A stretch of 64,000 nucleotides of DNA from Acidovorax sp. HDW3 (GCF_011303755.1 NZ_CP049885.1:912001-976000); one strand, 5' to 3'; shown: positions 24,502-36,084, counted from the stretch's first letter. The notes: generated from the letters alone by a model not told the origin. A program made the numbers and translations.

Positions 24502-25431
24502 ATGGCTGCTATTACCGCAAGCATGGTCGCTGAACTGCGCGCCAAGACCGACGCCCCGATGATGGAATGCAAGAAGGCCCTGACCGAGGCCGACGGCGAC
24601 ATGGCAAAGGCCGAAGAGCTGCTGCGCGTCAAGCTCGGCACCAAGGCCGGCAAGGCTGCTGCCCGCGTTACCGCCGAAGGTGTGGTCGCCTCGTTCATCG
24701 ACGGCCAACTGGGCGCGCTGATCGAAGTCAACAGCGAAACCGACTTCGTGTCCAAGAACGACAGCTTCATCGCCATGGCCAAGGCCGCTGCCGAGCTGGT
24801 GGCCAAGCACAACCCGGCCGACATCGCCGCCCTGGGCGCGCTGCCCTACGCGCAAGACAGCTTCGGCCCCACGCTCGAAGACGTGCGCAAGGGCCTGATC
24901 GGCAAGATCGGCGAGAACATGTCGTTCCGCCGCTTCAAGCGCTTTGACGGCACCAACCTGGCTGCTTACCTGCACGGCTCGCGCATTGGCGTGGTCGTCG
25001 AGTTCGACGGTGACGCCACGGCTGCCAAGGACGTGGCCATGCACGTGGCTGCCATGAAACCCGCCGCCCTGACCAGCGCCGAAGTGCCGGCCGAGCTGAT
25101 CGCCAAGGAGCGTGCCGTGGCCGAAGGCAAGGCCGACGAAGCCAACAAGGAACTCGTCGCCGCTGGCAAGCCCGCGCAAAGCGCCGAAATCACCGCCAAG
25201 CGCATCGACGGCGCCGTGCAGAAGTTCCTCAAGGAAGTTTCGCTCGCCGACCAGGTGTTCGTGAAGGCTGCCGACGGCAAGCAAACCGTGGCCGCCATGC
25301 TCAAGGCCGCCAACACCACCATCAAGGGCTTTACCCTGTACGTGGTGGGCGAAGGCATTGAGAAGAAGGCCGACGACTTCGCCGCTGAAGTGGCGGCGCA
25401 AGTGGCCGCTGCCAAGGCTTCTGCCGCCTGA
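24502..25431 (+). CDS. tsf: elongation factor Ts
   Basis: A 309-residue nucleotide-exchange factor for EF-Tu. The N-terminal UBA-like motif is [25 protein letters not shown]. The TDFVSKND contact segment (about residues 79-86) and the C-terminal dimerisation/core subdomains ([25 protein letters not shown]) are intact. The start has a GGAGAGA ribosome site. It is followed closely by pyrH. Confidence 0.98.
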   Translation: MAAITASMVAELRAKTDAPMMECKKALTEADGDMAKAEELLRVKLGTKAGKAAARVTAEGVVASFIDGQLGALIEVNSETDFVSKNDSFIAMAKAAAELVAKHNPADIAALGALPYAQDSFGPTLEDVRKGLIGKIGENMSFRRFKRFDGTNLAAYLHGSRIGVVVEFDGDATAAKDVAMHVAAMKPAALTSAEVPAELIAKERAVAEGKADEANKELVAAGKPAQSAEITAKRIDGAVQKFLKEVSLADQVFVKAADGKQTVAAMLKAANTTIKGFTLYVVGEGIEKKADDFAAEVAAQVAAAKASAA

Positions 25432-25489
25432 TCGCGCTGCGCCCCCGTTTTCCCCTTCACCTGTAACCGCCGCCTTTGGAGATTTGCCC

Positions 25490-26212
25490 ATGACCACCGC
25501 CACCCCAGCCCACAAGCGCATCTTGCTCAAGTTGTCTGGTGAGGCGCTCATGGGCGACGACGCCTTTGGCATCAACCGCAGCACCATCGAACGCATGGTC
25601 GAGGAAGTGGCGGGCGTGACGCGCCTGGGCGTGCAGGTGGCGGTGGTGATCGGCGGGGGCAATATTTTTCGTGGCGTGGCCGGCGGCGCCGTCGGCATGG
25701 ATCGCGCCACGGCCGATTACATGGGCATGTTGGCCACGGTCATGAACGCCCTGGCCCTGGCTGACGCCATGGACAAGCAGGGCCTGACGGCCCGCGTCAT
25801 GTCGGCCATCGCCATCGACCAGGTGGTCGAACCCTATGTGCGCCCCAAGGCGCTGCAATACCTTGAAGAGGGCAAGGTGGTGGTGTTCGCTGCCGGCACC
25901 GGCAACCCCTTCTTCACCACCGACACGGCAGCGGCGCTGCGCGGGGCGGAAATTGGCGCCGAAGTGGTGCTCAAGGCGACCAAGGTCGATGGTGTCTATA
26001 CCGCTGATCCGCACAAAGATGCCTCGGCCACGCGCTACGCCAAGCTCTCGTTCGACGAAGCCATTACGCGCAATCTGGGCATCATGGATGCCACCGCCTT
26101 TGCCCTGTGCCGCGATCAAAAATTACCTATCCGCGTTTTCTCCATCGTCAAACATGGCGCACTGCAGCGCGTGGTGATGGGTGAGGACGAGGGTACGCTG
26201 GTGTACGCTTGA
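25490..26212 (+). CDS. pyrH: UMP kinase
   Basis: A 240-residue bacterial UMP kinase (amino-acid-kinase fold) making UDP from UMP, hexameric and allosterically controlled by GTP/UTP in the family. Start [20 protein letters not shown] at 25490 has a TTTGGAGA ribosome site. Motifs are [32 protein letters not shown] and [13 protein letters not shown]. The longer open frame upstream overlaps tsf and is not coding. Confidence 0.97.
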   Translation: MTTATPAHKRILLKLSGEALMGDDAFGINRSTIERMVEEVAGVTRLGVQVAVVIGGGNIFRGVAGGAVGMDRATADYMGMLATVMNALALADAMDKQGLTARVMSAIAIDQVVEPYVRPKALQYLEEGKVVVFAAGTGNPFFTTDTAAALRGAEIGAEVVLKATKVDGVYTADPHKDASATRYAKLSFDEAITRNLGIMDATAFALCRDQKLPIRVFSIVKHGALQRVVMGEDEGTLVYA

Positions 26213-26246
26213 GGGCTTTGCCTCGCTGCCCCGCACGGAGAATCAC

Positions 26247-26810
26247 ATGACGACCATCGCTGATATCAAGAAGAACGCCGACACCAAGATGGACCAGTCC
26301 ATCGCGGCCTTCAAGAACAACCTGGGCAAGATCCGCACGGGCCGCGCCAACCCGCAGCTGCTCGACACCATCCACGTCGAGTACTACGGCTCCATGGTGC
26401 CGCTGTCGCAGGTGGCCAACGTTGCCTTGCTCGACGCGCGCACCATCAGCGTTCAGCCCTGGGAAAAGCCCATGGCTGCCAAGATCGAGAAAGCCATCCG
26501 CGAAAGCGACCTGGGCCTGAACCCCGCTTCGCTTGGTGACCTGATCCGCGTACCCATGCCGCCGATGAGCGAAGAGCGCCGCAAGGAAATGACCAAGCTC
26601 GCGCGCAACGAAGGCGAAGCCGCCAAGGTGGCGGTGCGCAACCTGCGCCGCGATGCCAACGACACCGTGAAAAAGCTCGTCAAGGACAAGCTGGCGTCGG
26701 AAGACGAGCAAAAGCGTGCCGAAGCCGAAGTGCAAAAGGCCACCGACAAGCGCATTGCCGAGATCGACCAGCTCGTCGCCGCCAAAGAACAAGAAATCAT
26801 GGCCATCTGA
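26247..26810 (+). CDS. frr: ribosome recycling factor
   Basis: A 187-residue RRF, which with EF-G splits the post-termination ribosome. Typical blocks are KTGRANP-type ([13 protein letters not shown]), [21 protein letters not shown] and the C-terminal [22 protein letters not shown] helix. ATG 26247 follows an ACGGAGAA ribosome site. It lies 34 bases after pyrH, as in most betaproteobacteria. Confidence 0.98.
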   Translation: MTTIADIKKNADTKMDQSIAAFKNNLGKIRTGRANPQLLDTIHVEYYGSMVPLSQVANVALLDARTISVQPWEKPMAAKIEKAIRESDLGLNPASLGDLIRVPMPPMSEERRKEMTKLARNEGEAAKVAVRNLRRDANDTVKKLVKDKLASEDEQKRAEAEVQKATDKRIAEIDQLVAAKEQEIMAI

Positions 26811-26834
26811 CGGCACCACCCAGGGCCGTACGCC

Positions 26835-27557
<723 letters not shown>

Positions 27558-27583
27558 CACGGCGGCCCTGGCGGATCTTCCTC

Positions 27584-28429
27584 ATGCTCCAACAGCGCAT
27601 CATCACCGCCCTGGTGTTGCTGGCCATCGTTTTGCCAGCGCTTTTTTACCCCGGCCCGCTGCCCTTCATGCTGGTGGTGCTGGTCATGATGGCCGCCGGC
27701 GCCTGGGAGTGGGGGCGCTTGAGTGGCTTTGGCCAGGGCGGGGCCCTGGGCATGGGAGCGCTGTGCCTGCTGCTGTGCGGCCTGAGCTGGTGGTCTGGCC
27801 TGGTGCAGCAGCCTTTGCCCTGGCTGTGGATGCTCGGCGGCGGGCTCTGGGTGCTGTGCGGTGCGGCGCTGCTGCGCGTGGGTGTCGCTGGCTGGCCCCG
27901 CATTCCCCGCCTGTTGCGCACCCTGGGCGGCCTGATCGCCTTGTGGCTGGCCTGGCTGGCGGTGGTGCAAGCCCATGCGCGCGGCGTTAATTTTCTGCTG
28001 TCGGTGCTGACCCTGGTGTGGGTGGCCGACATCGGCGCGTATTTTTCTGGCCGCGCTTTTGGCCGCCGCAAGCTGGCGCTGGCCATCAGTCCGGGCAAGA
28101 GCTGGGAAGGCGTCTGGGGCGGCATGGTGGGCGTGCTGCTGCTGGCGCTGCTGTGGGTCTGGGCTGACCAGACCTGGCAGGCGCCTGTGCCCAGTTTTTA
28201 CACCGGCCTGCGCCAGCAGGGAGGGTGGGGGCTGCTGCTGCTGGCCGTGGTTTTCATGGCGGCGATGAGCGTCGTCGGTGACCTGGTGGAATCGCTCATC
28301 AAGCGCAGCGTGGGCGTGAAGGACAGTAGCGGCCTGTTGCCCGGCCACGGTGGCGTGCTCGACCGCATCGACGCCCTGCTGCCAACCTTGCCTTTGGCCA
28401 TGATGCTGACCGAATGGGTGCACGTATGA
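27584..28429 (+). CDS. cdsA: phosphatidate cytidylyltransferase
   Basis: A 281-residue inner-membrane protein with about eight hydrophobic segments. It makes CDP-diacylglycerol from phosphatidate and CTP. The family signature near the C-terminus is present: DLVESLIKRSVGVKDSSGLLP and GHGGVLDRIDALL. The start is 26 bases after uppS. The stop overlaps the dxr start (ATGA at 28426-28429). Confidence 0.95.
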   Translation: MLQQRIITALVLLAIVLPALFYPGPLPFMLVVLVMMAAGAWEWGRLSGFGQGGALGMGALCLLLCGLSWWSGLVQQPLPWLWMLGGGLWVLCGAALLRVGVAGWPRIPRLLRTLGGLIALWLAWLAVVQAHARGVNFLLSVLTLVWVADIGAYFSGRAFGRRKLALAISPGKSWEGVWGGMVGVLLLALLWVWADQTWQAPVPSFYTGLRQQGGWGLLLLAVVFMAAMSVVGDLVESLIKRSVGVKDSSGLLPGHGGVLDRIDALLPTLPLAMMLTEWVHV

Positions 28430-29619
28430 CACAAACCACCAAGCCCCAGACCTTGACGGTGTTGGGCGCCACCGGCTCGATTGGCAGCAACACCCTGGAC
28501 GTGGTGCGCCGCCACCCCGGGCGCTACCAGGTGTTCGCCCTGAGCGCGGCGACGCAGGTCGATGCCTTGCTGGCCCAATGTGCGGAGTTCAGGCCGCAGT
28601 ACGCCGTCATGGCCAGCGCTGCACATGCGGCCCAGTTGGCGGAAAAAATCAAGGCAAATAGCCTGCCAACGCAGGTACTGCAAGCGCCAGGCGCTATCGA
28701 AATTATAGCATCGCACGAGGCTGTGGACGCCGTCATGGGCGCCATCGTCGGTGCTGCCGGCCTGGCGCCCTGCCTGGCAGCAGCACGTGCCGGCAAGCGC
28801 CTGCTGCTGGCGAACAAAGAGGCGCTGGTGGTTGGCGGCCAGCTGTTCATGGACACCGTCAAGCGCCACGGTGCGACGCTGCTGCCCATCGACAGCGAGC
28901 ATTCGGCCATTTTTCAGTGCCTGCCAGAAGATCGCAGCAGCTGGGCGACGCGGGTCGATAGCATTGTGTTGACCGCCTCGGGTGGGCCGTTTCGCCAACG
29001 CGACCCGGCGACGCTGGCGCAGATCACGCCTGAGCAGGCCTGTGCGCACCCGAATTTTTCCATGGGACGCAAAATCTCGGTCGATTCCGCCACCATGATG
29101 AACAAGGCGCTGGAAGTGATCGAGGCGCGCTGGCTGTTCGATATGGCGCCCGAGCAGATCCAGGTGGTTATCCACCCGCAGCAAATCATCCACTCCATGG
29201 TGCAGTTCAAGGATGCCTCCATCCTGGCGCAGCTCGGCACGCCCGACATGCGCGTGCCCATTGCCTGTGGCCTGGCCTGGCCCGAGCGCATTGAAAGCGG
29301 CGCAGCGCGGCTTGATTTCGCGCAGCTCGCGGCGCTGACCTTTGAAAATGCGGATGCCCAGCGCTTCCCCGGCCTGCACCTGTCGTGGCAGGCGCTGCGC
29401 GCCGCCGAAGGCACGACGGCCGTGCTCAACGCGGCCAACGAGGTCGCGGTCGATGCCTTCTTGCAGCGGCGCCTGCGCTTTGATCGCATCCACCAAGTGA
29501 ACCTGCAAACGCTAGAACGCATCACGCCGGCACGTCCGGCGAGCGTGCAGGATCTGCTGGCGCTCGATGAAGAGGCGCGCAGCGCCGCCCAGGCGGCGGT
29601 AGCGCGCCTGGCGGCCTGA
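28426..29619 (+). CDS. dxr: 1-deoxy-D-xylulose 5-phosphate reductoisomerase
   Basis: A 397-residue NADPH-dependent enzyme of the MEP isoprenoid pathway (DXP to MEP). Motifs are GATGSIGSNTLDVV (NADPH fold, about 13-26), LLANKEALV, the metal-binding PIDSEHSAIFQ, GRKISVDSATMMNKALE and NAANEVAV. It feeds precursor supply for uppS upstream. A stretch at 28645-28712 (about residues 73-96, including LQAPGAIEIIAS) matches the dispersed repeat at DNA level, with atypical codons such as ATA, without changing the expected domain length as far as I recall. Confidence 0.97.
   Translation: MTQTTKPQTLTVLGATGSIGSNTLDVVRRHPGRYQVFALSAATQVDALLAQCAEFRPQYAVMASAAHAAQLAEKIKANSLPTQVLQAPGAIEIIASHEAVDAVMGAIVGAAGLAPCLAAARAGKRLLLANKEALVVGGQLFMDTVKRHGATLLPIDSEHSAIFQCLPEDRSSWATRVDSIVLTASGGPFRQRDPATLAQITPEQACAHPNFSMGRKISVDSATMMNKALEVIEARWLFDMAPEQIQVVIHPQQIIHSMVQFKDASILAQLGTPDMRVPIACGLAWPERIESGAARLDFAQLAALTFENADAQRFPGLHLSWQALRAAEGTTAVLNAANEVAVDAFLQRRLRFDRIHQVNLQTLERITPARPASVQDLLALDEEARSAAQAAVARLAA
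28645..28712 (+). repeat. repeat-like segment in frame inside dxr
   Basis: AAAAAATCAAGGCAAATAGC at 28643-28662, then CAAGCGCCAGGCGCTATCG and AAATTATAGC, an echo of the dispersed repeat (AAATCAGG...CAAGCGC...GCAGCTATCAAA...ATAG). Translated as part of the NADPH-binding domain. It is more diverged than the tex or lpxB copies. Confidence 0.6.
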
Positions 29620-29633
29620 GCGGTGAGGCACAC

Positions 29634-30998
29634 ATGCTGCTGACCCTCGTTGCCTTCCTGGCCGCGCTGGCGCTCTTGATTGCGGTGCACGAATACGGCC
29701 ACTACCGCGTCGCCGTGGCCTGCGGTGTCAAGGTGTTGCGCTTTTCGGTCGGCTTTGGCCAGCCGCTGCTGCGCTGGACGAAAAAAGGCCAGCCCACGGA
29801 ATTCGTCATCGGCCTGTTCCCGCTCGGCGGTTATGTGCGGATGCTCGATGAGCGCGAGGCCCCGGTCGATGCCAGCGAGCGCCACCTGGCCTTTAACACC
29901 CAGCCGTTGCACAAGCGTGCGGCCATCGTCGCTGCTGGCCCGTTGGCGAATTTGCTGCTGGCGGTGTTGCTCTATACCCTGGTCAACTGGAGTGGGGTGG
30001 AGGAGCCGCGCGCCATCGTCGCCAGCCCGGTAGCCGGTTCGGTGGCAGAGCAAGCGGGTTTGCGTGGCGGTGAGCTGGTGCATGCTGTAGCGGTGGGGGC
30101 AGATGAAGTGCAGTCGGTGCGCTCGTTTGAAGATTTGCGCTGGACGCTGGCGCGCGCCACCCTTGATGGCGAGAACGTGCGCCTCGATACATCAGCCCCC
30201 GATGGCGGCGCGCACCGCCAGCTGGTGCTGGAGACGGCACGCATCGACGCCAGCGAGGCTGATGCACAGCTGTTTCGCAAAATTGGCATCGTCGGCCCCT
30301 GGACGGCCCCGGTGCTCGGCGAGATCATTCCCGACGCTGCGGCGGCGCGTGCCGGCCTGCGCGAGGGCGACCAGGTGCTCAAGGTTGGAAACACCGAAAT
30401 CGTCGATGGCGCCCAGCTGCGCGAGCTCATTCGCGCCGCCGTGCACAACGGTCAGGGGCAGACGCAAACCTGGCAATTGCGCCGCGCTGGCACCCTGCTG
30501 AGCCTGGACGTGACGCCCGAGGTGCGCACCGAAGCCCAGGGGGCGGTGGGGCGGATTGGGGCCTTCGTTGGCGCGCCACCGCAGATGCTGACCGTGCGCT
30601 ATGGCGCGTGGGATGGTTTTTGGAGCGGGGTGCAGCGCACCTGGGAGGTATCGAGCCTGACGCTGCGCACCATGGGGCGCATGGTGATTGGCGAGGCCTC
30701 ACTGAAAAATCTGAGCGGCCCGCTGACCATTGCCGACTACGCCGGGCGCTCGGCCAGCATGGGGCTGACGCAGTACTTGGCATTCCTTGCCCTCATCAGC
30801 GTCAGTCTGGGTGTTCTCAACCTGCTGCCCCTTCCCGTTTTGGACGGGGGCCACCTGTTGTATTATCTTTGGGAGGCCGTGACCGGCAAGGGCGTGTCCG
30901 AAGTCTGGATGGAACGCTTGCAGCGCGCAGGTGTTGTGCTCCTGGTTTTGATGATGTCCATCGCCCTGTTCAACGATGTCACCCGGCTCTTTGGCTAA
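29634..30998 (+). CDS. rseP: RIP-family site-2 protease RseP
   Basis: A 454-residue inner-membrane zinc metalloprotease. The active-site HEYGH is at residues 19-23 in the first membrane helix. Two PDZ-like segments lie in the periplasmic region (about 110-190 and 205-290). The conserved LPLPVLDGGHLLYYL, which supplies the third zinc ligand, is near residue 400. It performs the second cleavage of anti-sigma factor RseA and clears signal-peptide remnants. The dxr-rseP-bamA order is the classic proteobacterial envelope cluster. Confidence 0.96.
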   Translation: MLLTLVAFLAALALLIAVHEYGHYRVAVACGVKVLRFSVGFGQPLLRWTKKGQPTEFVIGLFPLGGYVRMLDEREAPVDASERHLAFNTQPLHKRAAIVAAGPLANLLLAVLLYTLVNWSGVEEPRAIVASPVAGSVAEQAGLRGGELVHAVAVGADEVQSVRSFEDLRWTLARATLDGENVRLDTSAPDGGAHRQLVLETARIDASEADAQLFRKIGIVGPWTAPVLGEIIPDAAAARAGLREGDQVLKVGNTEIVDGAQLRELIRAAVHNGQGQTQTWQLRRAGTLLSLDVTPEVRTEAQGAVGRIGAFVGAPPQMLTVRYGAWDGFWSGVQRTWEVSSLTLRTMGRMVIGEASLKNLSGPLTIADYAGRSASMGLTQYLAFLALISVSLGVLNLLPLPVLDGGHLLYYLWEAVTGKGVSEVWMERLQRAGVVLLVLMMSIALFNDVTRLFG

Positions 30999-31044
30999 TT
31001 CTTTGGCTGCCCCCTGCAAGTACTGGTGGCCCATCGCTTCACTC

Positions 31045-33342
31045 ATGAACACATCTATCAAACGCTTGGGCGTGCGTACCGCTTCGGCCCTCGTGGCCAT
31101 GGTTTTGGCTTCCCAGGCTGCCTGGGCTCTCGATCCTTTCAAGGTTCAGGACATTCGTGTCGAGGGCCTGCAGCGCGTTGAGGCGGGCACGGTGTTCGCA
31201 TCCATGCCGCTGCGCGTGGGCGAGGAATACAACGACGAAAAAGGCTCGGCAGCCATTCGTGCACTGTTCGCCCTGGGCCTGTTCAAGGACGTGCGCCTCG
31301 AAGCCGATGGCCATGTGCTGGTGGTGGTGGTGCAGGAGCGCCCGAGCATCGCCAACGTGGAATTTGCCGGCACCAAGGAGTTCGACAAAGACGCACTGAC
31401 CAAGGCCATGCGCGACGTCGGCCTGGCCGAAGGGCGCCCGTTCGACAAGGCGCTGGCCGACCGCGCCGAGCAGGAGCTCAAGCGCCAGTACATCAACAAA
31501 AGCCTCTACGGCGCCGAGGTCGTCACTACCGTGACGCCGATCGAGCGCAACCGCGTCAACCTCACTTTTACCGTGGTCGAAGGCGAGCCCGCGCGTATCA
31601 AGGACATCCACGTCGTTGGCAACAAGGCGTTCAGCGAGTCCACGCTCAAGGGCCTGTTTGATTTGGACACCGGCGGCTGGCTGAGCTGGTACACCAAGAG
31701 CGACCGTTACGCCCGTACCAAGCTCAATGCTGACCTGGAAACCCTGCGCTCGTACTATCTGCAGCGCGGCTATCTTGAGTTCCGCATCGACTCCACCCAG
31801 GTGGCCATCTCGCCGGACAAGCAGGACATTGCCATCACCATCAACGTGACCGAGGGCGATCGTTTCGTCGTCTCTGCCGTCAAGCTCGAAGGCAACTACC
31901 TCGATCGCGACGATGAGTTCAAGTCGCTGGTGACGATCGAGCCCGGCGCGCCCTACAACGCCGACAAGGTGGCTGAAACCACCAAGGCTTTTACGGAGCA
32001 CTTTGGCAATTTTGGCTACGCCTTTGCGCGCGTCGAGGCCGTGCCCGAGATCGACCGTAGCACCAACCGCGTCGCCATCGCGCTGCGCGCCGAACCCTCG
32101 CGCCGCGCTTACGTGCGCCGCATCCAGGTCAGCGGCAACAACCGCACGCGCGATGAAGTCATCCGCCGTGAATTCCGCCAGTACGAAGCCTCCTGGTACG
32201 ACGGCGACCGGATCAAGCTCTCGCGCGACCGTGTGGATCGCCTGGGCTATTTCACCGAGGTCAACGTAGAAACCCAGGATGTTCCTGGCTCGCCCGATCA
32301 GGTCGATCTGGTGGTCAACGTAGCCGAAAAACCCACCGGCTCGCTGCAGCTGGGCGCGGGTTTTTCCAGTGCTGAGAAAGTCTCGCTCTCGTTCAGCATC
32401 AAGCAGGACAACGTCTTTGGCTCGGGCAACTACCTGGGTGTGGATGTGAACACCAGCAAGTACCGCCGGACTTTTGTGTTCTCTACCACCGATCCGTATT
32501 TCACGCAAAGCGGCATCTCGCGTACCCTCGATCTGTACTACCGCACCGACAGGCCCTACGACGAACAAGGCGGCAGCTACCAGCTTGTCACCACCGGCAC
32601 CAGCATCCGCTTTGGCGTGCCGTTCAGCGAGGTCGATACCGTGTTCCTGGGTGGCGGCTTCGAGCAGACCAAGATCAAGCCTGGCACCAACATCCCGGCC
32701 TACTACTTGGCCTACGCCGACACCTACGGCTACACCAGCAACGCCATTCCCCTGACCCTGGGCTGGTCGCGCGACGACCGCGACAGCGCCCTGGCGCCGA
32801 ATTCGGGCCGCTATCAGCGCCTGAACTCCGAATGGTCGGCCGCTGGCGATGCACGTTACGTGCGCGCCAACTATCAGTACCAGCAGTACGTGCCGCTGAA
32901 TAAAAAATTCACCTTGGCCTTCAACGGTGAACTCGGTCTGGGCAAGGGCATTGGTGGGCGCCCGTTCCCGGTGTTCAAGAATTTTTACTCCGGCGGCCTG
33001 GGTTCGGTGCGTGGTTTTGACCAAGGCACGCTGGGCCCGCGCGACATCACTGGTGCCTCCATCGGCGGGCCGAAAAAGGTCACGCTCAATGCCGAGCTGA
33101 TCGCGCCCTTCCCCGGCGCCGGCAACGACCGCACGCTGCGCGTGTTTGGCTTCGTCGATGCCGGCAACGTCTTTGGCGACAACGAAAAAATGAGCATGAG
33201 CGATATGCGCGCCTCGGCCGGCCTGGGTCTGTCGTGGATCTCGCCGCTCGGCCCACTGCGCTTGGCCTATGCCCAGCCGGTGCGTAAGCAAGCTGGCGAT
33301 AAAATCCAAAAACTGCAATTCCAAATCGGGACATCCTTCTAA
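31045..33342 (+). CDS. bamA: outer membrane protein assembly factor BamA
   Basis: A 765-residue Omp85 protein. An N-terminal signal peptide ends near AAWA (residues 1-28). Five POTRA domains span roughly 30-425. The C-terminal 16-strand barrel carries the loop-6 motif as VRGFDQGTLGPRD and ends in the aromatic residue of IGTSF. It inserts beta-barrel proteins into the outer membrane. Start at ATG 31045, since upstream in-frame codons overlap the rseP end and lack signal-peptide character. The stop TAATG overlaps the skp start by one base. Confidence 0.97.
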   Translation: MNTSIKRLGVRTASALVAMVLASQAAWALDPFKVQDIRVEGLQRVEAGTVFASMPLRVGEEYNDEKGSAAIRALFALGLFKDVRLEADGHVLVVVVQERPSIANVEFAGTKEFDKDALTKAMRDVGLAEGRPFDKALADRAEQELKRQYINKSLYGAEVVTTVTPIERNRVNLTFTVVEGEPARIKDIHVVGNKAFSESTLKGLFDLDTGGWLSWYTKSDRYARTKLNADLETLRSYYLQRGYLEFRIDSTQVAISPDKQDIAITINVTEGDRFVVSAVKLEGNYLDRDDEFKSLVTIEPGAPYNADKVAETTKAFTEHFGNFGYAFARVEAVPEIDRSTNRVAIALRAEPSRRAYVRRIQVSGNNRTRDEVIRREFRQYEASWYDGDRIKLSRDRVDRLGYFTEVNVETQDVPGSPDQVDLVVNVAEKPTGSLQLGAGFSSAEKVSLSFSIKQDNVFGSGNYLGVDVNTSKYRRTFVFSTTDPYFTQSGISRTLDLYYRTDRPYDEQGGSYQLVTTGTSIRFGVPFSEVDTVFLGGGFEQTKIKPGTNIPAYYLAYADTYGYTSNAIPLTLGWSRDDRDSALAPNSGRYQRLNSEWSAAGDARYVRANYQYQQYVPLNKKFTLAFNGELGLGKGIGGRPFPVFKNFYSGGLGSVRGFDQGTLGPRDITGASIGGPKKVTLNAELIAPFPGAGNDRTLRVFGFVDAGNVFGDNEKMSMSDMRASAGLGLSWISPLGPLRLAYAQPVRKQAGDKIQKLQFQIGTSF

Positions 33343-33860
33343 TGAAATCCTTTGCTCGTCATTTCTCCCTGGCTGTTTTGCTCGGCTCCCTGGCCGTGGC
33401 TGCGCCCCTGGCCGCCCATGCAGAAGAATTCAAGGCCGGTTTCGTCAACACCGACCGCCTGTTCCGTGAAGCCAATGCCGCCAAAGCTGCCCAGACCAAG
33501 CTGGAGCAGGAATTTGCCAAGCGCGAGAAGGAGTTGGTCGATATGGGCAACACCCTGAAGTCGGCGACGGAAAAATTCGAGCGTGATGCCCCCACCATGG
33601 CCGAGAGCCAGCGCCAGGCACGCCAGCGCCAGCTGGTCGATCAAGACCGTGACTTCCAGCGCAAGCGCCGTGAGTTCCAGGAAGACCTGAGCGCACGCAA
33701 GAACGAAGAGCTGGGCCAGGTGCTCGAACGCGCCAACAAGGTCGTCAAGCAAGTCGCTGAGGCCGAGAAGTACGACGTCATCCTGCAAGAAGCCGTCTAC
33801 ATCAACCCCAAGCACGACATCACCGACAAGGTGCTCAAGGCGCTCAACGCTGCCAAGTGA
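33342..33860 (+). CDS. skp: periplasmic chaperone Skp/OmpH
   Basis: A 172-residue OmpH-family protein. A signal peptide cleaves near AAHAEE (about residue 27). The mature part starts with a strand ([12 protein letters not shown]) and continues as a long basic coiled-coil hairpin rich in Glu, Lys and Gln, ending [16 protein letters not shown]-like ([14 protein letters not shown]). It holds unfolded outer-membrane proteins for BamA, encoded directly upstream with one-base overlap. Confidence 0.95.
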   Translation: MKSFARHFSLAVLLGSLAVAAPLAAHAEEFKAGFVNTDRLFREANAAKAAQTKLEQEFAKREKELVDMGNTLKSATEKFERDAPTMAESQRQARQRQLVDQDRDFQRKRREFQEDLSARKNEELGQVLERANKVVKQVAEAEKYDVILQEAVYINPKHDITDKVLKALNAAK

Positions 33861-34843
33861 TGCAGCTCGGGCAGATTGTTGATGCGCTCGGCGGAACATT
33901 GATCGGGGCCGGGCGTGATGTGGAAATTACCCGCATCGCGCCGCTCGATTCCGCCGGCCCCGGGGATTTGAGTTTTCTCAGCAACCCACGCTACCAACAG
34001 CAGCTGGCCGCCTCCGAGGCGGCCTGTGTCATTGTGGCGCCGGCGCTGCAGGAGGCGGCGCAGGCGCGCGGCGCCTGCATCGTCGCTGACAACCCCTATG
34101 CCTACTTTGCCCGCGCCACCCAGCTGTGGCGCGCGCAGCAGGGCCGGGGGGCGCAGCCAGGCATCCATGCCAGCGCTGTGGTGCACTCCGAGGCGCAGGT
34201 CGATCCGACGGCGTGCATCGGCCCGCTGTGCGTGGTCGAGCGTGGTGCGCGCATTGGAGCGGGTAGCTGGCTCAAGTCGCGCGTCACGGTGGGCGAGGAT
34301 TGCACCATCGGCGCGCGCTGCATCGTGCACGCAGGCGTGGTCATTGGTGCCGACGGCTTTGGCTTTGCGCCCGAGGATGGGCGCTGGGTGAAGATCGAGC
34401 AGCTGGGCGCGGTGCGCATTGGCGACGACGTTGAAATTGGCGCCAATACCTGCATCGACCGGGGGGCGCTGGACGACACCGTGATTGAACAGGGCGTGAA
34501 ACTCGACAATCTGGTGCAGATCGGCCACAACGTCCATGTGGGCGCACACGCCGCCATGGCCGGCTGCGTTGGCGTTGCTGGCAGCGCGCGCATCGGTGCG
34601 CATTGCACCGTCGGCGGCGGCGGCATCGTGCTCGGGCATTTGACCCTGGCCGACAACGTCCACGTCTCGGCCGCCACCACCGTCACGCGCTCGCTGTCCC
34701 AGCCTGGCCTGTACACCGGCATGTTTCCCACCGACGAGAACGCGAAGTGGGAAAAAAACGCTGCCACCCTCAAACAACTGCACAGTCTGCGCGAGCGCAT
34801 CAAGGCGCTGGAGCAGGCGCTGAAACGAACGGAAACCCCATGA
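33860..34843 (+). CDS. lpxD: UDP-3-O-acylglucosamine N-acyltransferase
   Basis: A 327-residue trimeric left-handed beta-helix acyltransferase for the third lipid A step, transferring a 3-hydroxyacyl chain from ACP to the amino group. The N-terminal uridine-binding domain (about 1-100: [18 protein letters not shown]) is followed by hexapeptide repeats, [17 protein letters not shown] and the catalytic-His segment [12 protein letters not shown] 33860 overlaps the skp stop; GTG 33857 is an alternative adding one residue. It ends in an overlap with fabZ. Confidence 0.96.
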   Translation: MQLGQIVDALGGTLIGAGRDVEITRIAPLDSAGPGDLSFLSNPRYQQQLAASEAACVIVAPALQEAAQARGACIVADNPYAYFARATQLWRAQQGRGAQPGIHASAVVHSEAQVDPTACIGPLCVVERGARIGAGSWLKSRVTVGEDCTIGARCIVHAGVVIGADGFGFAPEDGRWVKIEQLGAVRIGDDVEIGANTCIDRGALDDTVIEQGVKLDNLVQIGHNVHVGAHAAMAGCVGVAGSARIGAHCTVGGGGIVLGHLTLADNVHVSAATTVTRSLSQPGLYTGMFPTDENAKWEKNAATLKQLHSLRERIKALEQALKRTETP

Positions 34844-35280
34844 TGGACATCCACGCAATCCTCAAGCAACTACCGCACCGCTACCCCTTTTTGCTGGTGG
34901 ACAAGGTGGTCGAGCTCGAGCGCAACCAGCGCATCCGCGCCATCAAGAACGTGACGTTCAACGAGCCCTATTTCATGGGCCACTTCCCGGGCCGTCCGGT
35001 GATGCCGGGCGTGCTCATCCTCGAAGCGCTGGCGCAGGCCGCCGGCCTGCTGGCCTTTGACGCCATGGGCCAGGTGCCTGACGAGAGCAATATCTACTAC
35101 TTCGTCGGCATCGACGGTGCGCGCTTCAAGCGCCCCGTGGAGCCGGGCGACCAGCTCATTCTCGACATTACCATCGACCGCGTGCGCGGCGGCATCTGGA
35201 AGTTCAACGGCGTGGGCCGCGTGGGCGATGAGGTCGCCTGCGAAGCCCAGCTGATGTGCACCATGCGCAACGTGGGCTGA
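34840..35280 (+). CDS. fabZ: 3-hydroxyacyl-ACP dehydratase
   Basis: A 146-residue hot-dog-fold dehydratase of fatty acid elongation. The motifs [13 protein letters not shown] and [19 protein letters not shown] carry the catalytic His and Glu. ATG 34840 overlaps the lpxD stop (ATGATG), and either Met may be used. Its position between lpxD and lpxA balances supply of hydroxyacyl-ACP between lipid A and fatty acids. Confidence 0.97.
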   Translation: MMDIHAILKQLPHRYPFLLVDKVVELERNQRIRAIKNVTFNEPYFMGHFPGRPVMPGVLILEALAQAAGLLAFDAMGQVPDESNIYYFVGIDGARFKRPVEPGDQLILDITIDRVRGGIWKFNGVGRVGDEVACEAQLMCTMRNVG

Positions 35281-35294
35281 AGCAGGGCGCTGCC

Positions 35295-36077
35295 GTGAGT
35301 CTGATCCACCCCACCGCCCTCGTGGCCGCCGGCGCCGAGCTGGCCGCTGACGTCACCGTGGGCCCCTACGCCGTCATTGGCGCGCAGGTGCGCATCGGCG
35401 CCGGCACCAGCGTGGGCGCGCATTGCGTGATCGAGGGTGACACCACCATCGGCGCGAACAACCGCATTTTTCAGTTTGCCAGCCTGGGCGCGGCGCCGCA
35501 GGACAAGAAATACGCTGGCGAACCCACGCGCCTGGTGATTGGCGACGGCAACACCATCCGCGAGTTCTGCACCTTCAACCTGGGCACGGCCCAGGACAAG
35601 GGCGTGACCACCATCGGCAACGACAACTGGATCATGGCCTACGTGCACATTGCGCACGACTGCGTGGTGGGCGACCACACCATCTTGGCCAACAACGCCA
35701 CGCTCGCCGGCCATGTGCGTGTCGATGACTGGGCCATCATCGGCGGCCTCACGGGCGTGCACCAGTTCACCCAGGTGGGCGCGCACGTCATGGCCGGTTT
35801 TGCCAGCCACATCTCGCAGGACGTGCCGCCCTTCATGATGGTGGACGGCAACCCCCTGGCCGTGCGCGGCCTGAACCTGGAGGGCCTGCGCCGGCGCGGC
35901 TTTGCGCCCGAGCGCCTGGCGGCCATCAAGCAGATGCACCGCCTGCTCTACCGCCAGGGCCTGACGCTGGACGCTGCGCGCGCCGCCATTGCTGCGCTCG
36001 ACATGCCCGAGGCGGCCGAGGACGTGGCGCGCATGTCCGCCTTCCTGGGCCAATCGACGCGCGGCATCGCGCGCTAG
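35295..36077 (+). CDS. lpxA: UDP-N-acetylglucosamine acyltransferase
   Basis: A 260-residue left-handed beta-helix enzyme for the first lipid A step. GTG 35295 gives [20 protein letters not shown], matching the usual N-terminus; no ATG fits. Visible are hexapeptide repeats, the catalytic His region [13 protein letters not shown] (about residue 115-127), [15 protein letters not shown] and the C-terminal helical domain (LKRRGF-like [16 protein letters not shown]). It sits 14 bases after fabZ. Confidence 0.97.
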   Translation: MSLIHPTALVAAGAELAADVTVGPYAVIGAQVRIGAGTSVGAHCVIEGDTTIGANNRIFQFASLGAAPQDKKYAGEPTRLVIGDGNTIREFCTFNLGTAQDKGVTTIGNDNWIMAYVHIAHDCVVGDHTILANNATLAGHVRVDDWAIIGGLTGVHQFTQVGAHVMAGFASHISQDVPPFMMVDGNPLAVRGLNLEGLRRRGFAPERLAAIKQMHRLLYRQGLTLDAARAAIAALDMPEAAEDVARMSAFLGQSTRGIAR

Positions 36078-36084
36078 TACGGCC